Assembly: GCA_005884305.1 (NCBI GenBank)
Contig: VAYL01000033.1
Span: 1 to 6,540, forward strand
Direction: 5' to 3'
From: Actinomycetota bacterium
GTDB lineage: Bacteria; Actinomycetota; Thermoleophilia; Solirubrobacterales; 70-9
DNA length: 6,540 nt
A model generated the notes under the pieces. That model saw only the letters and a program-made list of their open reading frames with translations, was not told where the DNA came from and did no database searches. Positions 4,456 through 6,540 of this stretch are shown here, in pieces. The position numbers and the translations under genes are program-made. Position 1 is the stretch's first letter. Every line of letters starts with the position of its first letter.

Positions 4456-4884
4456 TCATCGGATCTCGGCCCAGATAACGCGACGTGCGCCTCCGCCCAT
4501 GCCCCAGCGATCGGACAGCCTGTCAAGGATGAACCACCCCCAGTCGGCGAGGGGGTCAACAGGCGCTGCGGCGTCGTGACGGGCGGCAGCCCGGATTGTG
4601 GGTGCGACGGGTCCCGTCGCCACCAGGCGAACGACACCCTCTCGCATCTGGACTATGAGCCCGACGGGCCCGCTCTGCGACCCAGGCACCCGGCCAACGA
4701 CCTGGGCGACGAGCTCGCTCGCCAAGAGCGCACCGCTGCGGCGAGAGTCCTCATTCAAGCCATCGAGCAGTGCTTCGACCTCGCCGGTGATCGCCTTCAG
4801 CCTGCGAGGCGGCTGAACGCGCACGCGGCGCGTCACCACCTGAGTAACCCGTCCCCCGCCGGTCGGCCAGGTGAGCTCCGACAT
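4456..4884 (-). CDS. Degenerate anti-sigma-factor-type ATPase-fold protein (RsbW-like HATPase)
   Basis: The 142-residue product has the layout of the short stand-alone RsbW/SpoIIAB-like domains common in actinobacteria: VEALLDGLNEDSRRSGALLA, SELVAQVV in the N-box position, a central strand VGLIVQMREGVVRLV, and a final WFILDRLSDRWGM with a VIWAEIR strand. The ATP-binding residues appear lost: the N-box Asn is Gln61 (ELVAQ for ELVTN), the G1 Asp is Ala89 (VRLVATG for VxVxDxG), and the G2 glycine loop is DWGWFIL rather than GRGLxLV. It may bind a sigma factor or anti-sigma antagonist without ATP turnover, or be decaying. The ATG at 4882-4884 has AGGAGG nine bases upstream; the upstream extension lacks similarity. 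No sigma factor gene is adjacent. Confidence 0.8.
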   Translation of the reverse strand: MSELTWPTGGGRVTQVVTRRVRVQPPRRLKAITGEVEALLDGLNEDSRRSGALLASELVAQVVGRVPGSQSGPVGLIVQMREGVVRLVATGPVAPTIRAAARHDAAAPVDPLADWGWFILDRLSDRWGMGGGARRVIWAEIR

Positions 4885-5182
4885 GAGTGTGTACCTCCTG
4901 CGCGGCCCGTTCCACACCCGGGAGGACGCGGTCCGTTCCACATCGTGTGCAGGCCGGCAACTCGGACGGTCTCGCTTCGAGCACGCCACCGCAGAGCGGT
5001 CGGTCTACCCAAGAGACTACGCCGATCTTCCCGCTGCCGCGGCACGCCGCCTTCCCGGCGACCCAATCCCCGCAAGATGCGGCAAAACACCCCCGGTTAC
5101 CTGCCTAATTCCTCACAGCCCAAGGCCGACGTGCTAGGGCTTGGGGTCCGGTACATGGCTCCAACCAGAAAGGAGGGAAGCC

Positions 5183-5386
5183 ATGGGCCTCATGGAAGCG
5201 CAGCGCGAAGTGACTGGAATGGTCCACTCGGGCACTCCGTTCGATGCGATCGAGGACCGGATCCAGGTCATCCCCGGCCTCGTCGACAACGAGCGATCCG
5301 GATTGTGGTTGTACGCGTGGTCGCGGCAGGGCAGCGTCTGGCAACGGAACGCATCCGCACAGCTCCTGCAGTGGCTCGCCAATTGA
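5183..5386 (+). CDS. Small protein of unknown function (67 aa)
   Basis: The ATG at 5183 follows AAAGGAGG by six bases, an ideal ribosome binding site, so the start is well supported. The product reads MGLMEAQREVTGMVHSGTPF then DAIEDRIQVIPGLVDNERSG and LWLYAWSRQG. It is predicted mostly helical, without a signal peptide or membrane segment. From memory, short actinobacterial proteins share an FxAIEDxIE...LxxxExxALWLxAWS pattern; no function is assigned. An inverted repeat CCCAAG/CTTGGG at 5119-5145 lies in its leader, with AGCCC/GGGCT as a competing pairing, so some leader structure is possible. The next gene is 224 bases away and has its own ribosome binding site. Confidence 0.72.
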   Translation: MGLMEAQREVTGMVHSGTPFDAIEDRIQVIPGLVDNERSGLWLYAWSRQGSVWQRNASAQLLQWLAN

Positions 5387-5610
5387 GTGGACCGAGCGCG
5401 AATCGACTCGCGATAGGACGCCCACAACGACCATTCGACGCTCTCACGCGGGCGTGGAAACGGCGCTACGCTGCGTTTCGGTGCGGCGATGCTGCGAATG
5501 GACCCTCTTCGGACAGCCGGAGGCGAGACGGACGCGGACCCGCCGCACCCTGGATCCACATCGGCGTGGCGCACGGCCCACCACGGCGCCGCGACGAGGA
5601 AGGAGCGCTG
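5387..5610. other. Non-coding gap before the DUF2294 gene
   Basis: I see no gene here. The frame of the DUF2294 protein is open across it, but the residues are Arg/Pro-rich and unlike the domain. A TACGCT at 5467-5472 fits a -10 element without a matching -35. The gap ends in GGAAGGAG, the ribosome binding site of the next gene. Confidence 0.4.
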
Positions 5611-6015
5611 ATGGGAGACGAGGAGCTACATCCCGAGGGTGCCGGGGATATGCACGAGTCCGCTGAGGGGCGAAACGGCGCGCTGCGCCAGGACATCTCG
5701 AACGAGATCGTTCGCCTCTACAAGGACCACTTCGGCAAGGGGCCGACCCGATGCCGGACCTACCTGCAGCCCGAGCTGGTGATCGTCGTCCTGGGGGAGG
5801 GCTACACGGCCGCCGAGCAAACGCTGTTCGAGGGGGGCAGGTGGTATGAGGTCCGTCAGGCGAGGCAGATCTGGCAGGACACGATGAAGGAGCGGTTCGT
5901 CGAGACGATCGAACGGCTGACGGGACGCACCGTCATGGCGTTCATGAGCGCCAACCACCAGGACCCAGATCTCGCGGTGGAAATGTTTGTGCTCGATCCC
6001 GAGCGCACGACGTAG
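5611..6015 (+). CDS. DUF2294 / MpsC-like protein (canonical form)
   Basis: The 134-residue product carries a complete DUF2294 (MpsC, PF10057) domain at about residues 26-130: ISNEIVRLYKDHFGKGPTRC, then LVIVVLGEGYTAAEQTLFEG, then RQIWQDTMKERFVETIERLT, and GRTVMAFMSANHQDPDLAVE ending MFVLDPE. The first 25 residues are acidic and probably disordered. There is no signal peptide or membrane segment, so it is cytoplasmic. The name MpsC comes from a staphylococcal sodium/membrane-potential locus; whether this protein has such a role is unknown, and no mpsAB-like genes are seen here. The ATG at 5611 is chosen for GGAAGGAG five bases upstream; the frame is open far upstream, but that part is not domain-like. 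A second, divergent paralogue lies at 2534. The stop codon abuts an integrase remnant in the same frame. Confidence 0.93.
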   Translation: MGDEELHPEGAGDMHESAEGRNGALRQDISNEIVRLYKDHFGKGPTRCRTYLQPELVIVVLGEGYTAAEQTLFEGGRWYEVRQARQIWQDTMKERFVETIERLTGRTVMAFMSANHQDPDLAVEMFVLDPERTT

Positions 6016-6138
6016 TTCCACGAGCTGCGCCGCGCATGAGCGACGTTGCTCCTGGAGCGCGGACTCACTCCAGAGGACGTGGCCCTCCAGCTGGGTCACC
6101 GCGACGGCGGTGGCCTCGTGCGACAGCTCTACGGGTTG
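6016..6138 (+). pseudogene. Tyrosine integrase C-terminal remnant
   Basis: Directly after the DUF2294 stop, the same frame reads FHELRRA-stop-ATLLLERGLTPEDVALQLGH and then RDGGGLVRQLYG. This matches the catalytic end of phage/XerD-type integrases: HxLR box (HELR), 23 residues to the LGH box as in XerD, then DGGxLVxxLYG with the catalytic Tyr at 6130-6132, a form common in actinobacterial integrases. The in-frame TGA at 6037-6039 would be TGG (Trp, frequent at this place) with one substitution. Everything N-terminal to the HxLR box is missing, and the sequence after Tyr diverges. It is a dead fragment of a mobile element. Confidence 0.82.
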
Positions 6139-6260
6139 ATCTTCTCCCGCGGACCGGTGCCCGGTCGCGCCCCGGCGGCCTGCGGACACAGCGCCGGGAT
6201 CGCGCATAGCGCGAGGGTGAATAGGACGGATCGCGTGACCGGATTGCGCTTCGATGCCTC
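6139..6260. other. Short gap between integrase remnant and lipase gene
   Basis: The integrase frame stays open to 6264 but loses similarity to the family. A GCGCATAGCGCG near-palindrome is present at about 6202-6213. No clear terminator for the lipase-like gene (minus strand) is visible. Confidence 0.3.
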
Positions 6261-6540
6261 CTAGCAGCTCGCGGTCACGTAGCAGGCGAGCGGCGGCTCT
6301 CGGGAAACGGTGGGATAGGTCCTGATGACGTTGCCGATGTAGGCGAGCTCGTGGGTGTAGTCGCTCACGAACGTAGATCGATCGACGCCGGGCATGAAGG
6401 GATTCGCGCACACGGAGGCATCCACCCGGGTCGGATCAGCGGGACCGCGATGAGTAAGCGCGTCGATCGCGAGCTGGTACGCCGTGTTGTCGTAGCTGCC
6501 GATCGCGAGGTGCTCGGATGTGTCGTTCGGGCAGACCTGC
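6261..6540 (-). CDS. Secreted lipase/esterase-type alpha/beta hydrolase, C-terminal part
   Basis: The minus strand is open from the right edge to TAG at 6261-6263, giving 92 residues of C-terminus. It reads VCPNDTSEHLAIGSYDNTAY, QLAIDALTHRGPADPTRVDA, then SVCANPFMPGVDRSTFVSDY, ending LACYVTASC. The EHLAIGSYDNTAYQLxxDALTHxGPADP pattern is typical of actinobacterial exported lipases/esterases of the alpha/beta hydrolase fold; the His before LAIGSYD is probably the catalytic His of the triad, while the nucleophile elbow lies beyond the window. Four cysteines (in VCPN, SVCAN, LACYV and the penultimate residue region) fit disulfides in a secreted protein. It is probably chromosomal backbone flanking the accessory stretch. 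Confidence 0.85.
   Translation of the reverse strand, partial: QVCPNDTSEHLAIGSYDNTAYQLAIDALTHRGPADPTRVDASVCANPFMPGVDRSTFVSDYTHELAYIGNVIRTYPTVSREPPLACYVTASC

Noticed and set aside
4103..4459. 118-codon minus-strand frame downstream of the RsbW-like gene
   Set aside because: No ribosome binding site, biased composition and no recognised motifs; its start overlaps the stop of the real gene.
4357..6015. A 552-codon plus-strand open frame ending with the DUF2294 domain
   Set aside because: Only the last 134 codons resemble a protein family. The upstream part is Arg/Pro-rich, crosses the well-supported genes at 4456-4884 and 5183-5386, and the ribosome binding site at 5598-5605 marks the real start.
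5626..6411. 261-codon minus-strand frame
   Set aside because: It is the antisense shadow of the DUF2294 gene and integrase remnant and conflicts with the lipase frame.

Overview
The window is high-GC DNA whose tRNAs, ribosome binding sites and protein families point to an actinobacterium, most likely of the Thermoleophilia/Solirubrobacterales type. That placement is an inference from the style of the small proteins and the GC-rich codon use; no marker gene settles it. Both ends are cut: a membrane protein gene runs off the left edge and a secreted lipase/esterase-like gene runs off the right edge, both on the minus strand.

Layout. 1-443 (-): C-terminally incomplete YrhK-like membrane protein. 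467-554 (-): intact tRNA-Ser(UGA). 638-683 (+): the 5' half of a tRNA-Ser(GCU), which stops matching a tRNA just after the anticodon stem. 684-1320: no convincing gene, but two 12-bp-spaced direct repeats, several hairpins and a strong 11-bp-stem terminator. 1321-1695 (-): SnoaL/NTF2-like protein. 1837-1873: an AT-rich block repeated at 3166-3202. 2057-2116 (+): possible 19-residue membrane peptide. 2265-3135 (-): a likely operon of a Pro-rich upstream ORF, a divergent DUF2294/MpsC-like protein and a small helical protein. 3182-3526 (+): winged-helix regulator with a textbook leaderless promoter, divergent from that operon. 3724-4014 (+): small conserved-looking protein. 4015-4455: no intact gene. 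4456-4884 (-): degenerate anti-sigma-factor-type ATPase-fold protein. 5183-5386 (+): small protein of unknown function. 5611-6015 (+): canonical DUF2294/MpsC-like protein. 6016-6138 (+): remnant of a tyrosine integrase C-terminus. 6261-6540 (-): C-terminus of an actinobacterial lipase/esterase-type alpha/beta hydrolase.

Interpretation. The stretch between the broken tRNA-Ser(GCU) and the integrase remnant looks like a decayed, tRNA-associated accessory region: small genes, most with strong Shine-Dalgarno sequences of their own, separated by long non-coding or degraded stretches. No intact mobile element, CRISPR array or recognised defence system is visible. The most interesting signals are the near-identical 21-bp core (30 of 37 positions over the longer block) in front of the winged-helix regulator and again upstream of the SnoaL gene, which suggests a small regulon, and two diverged DUF2294 paralogues within 3.5 kb.
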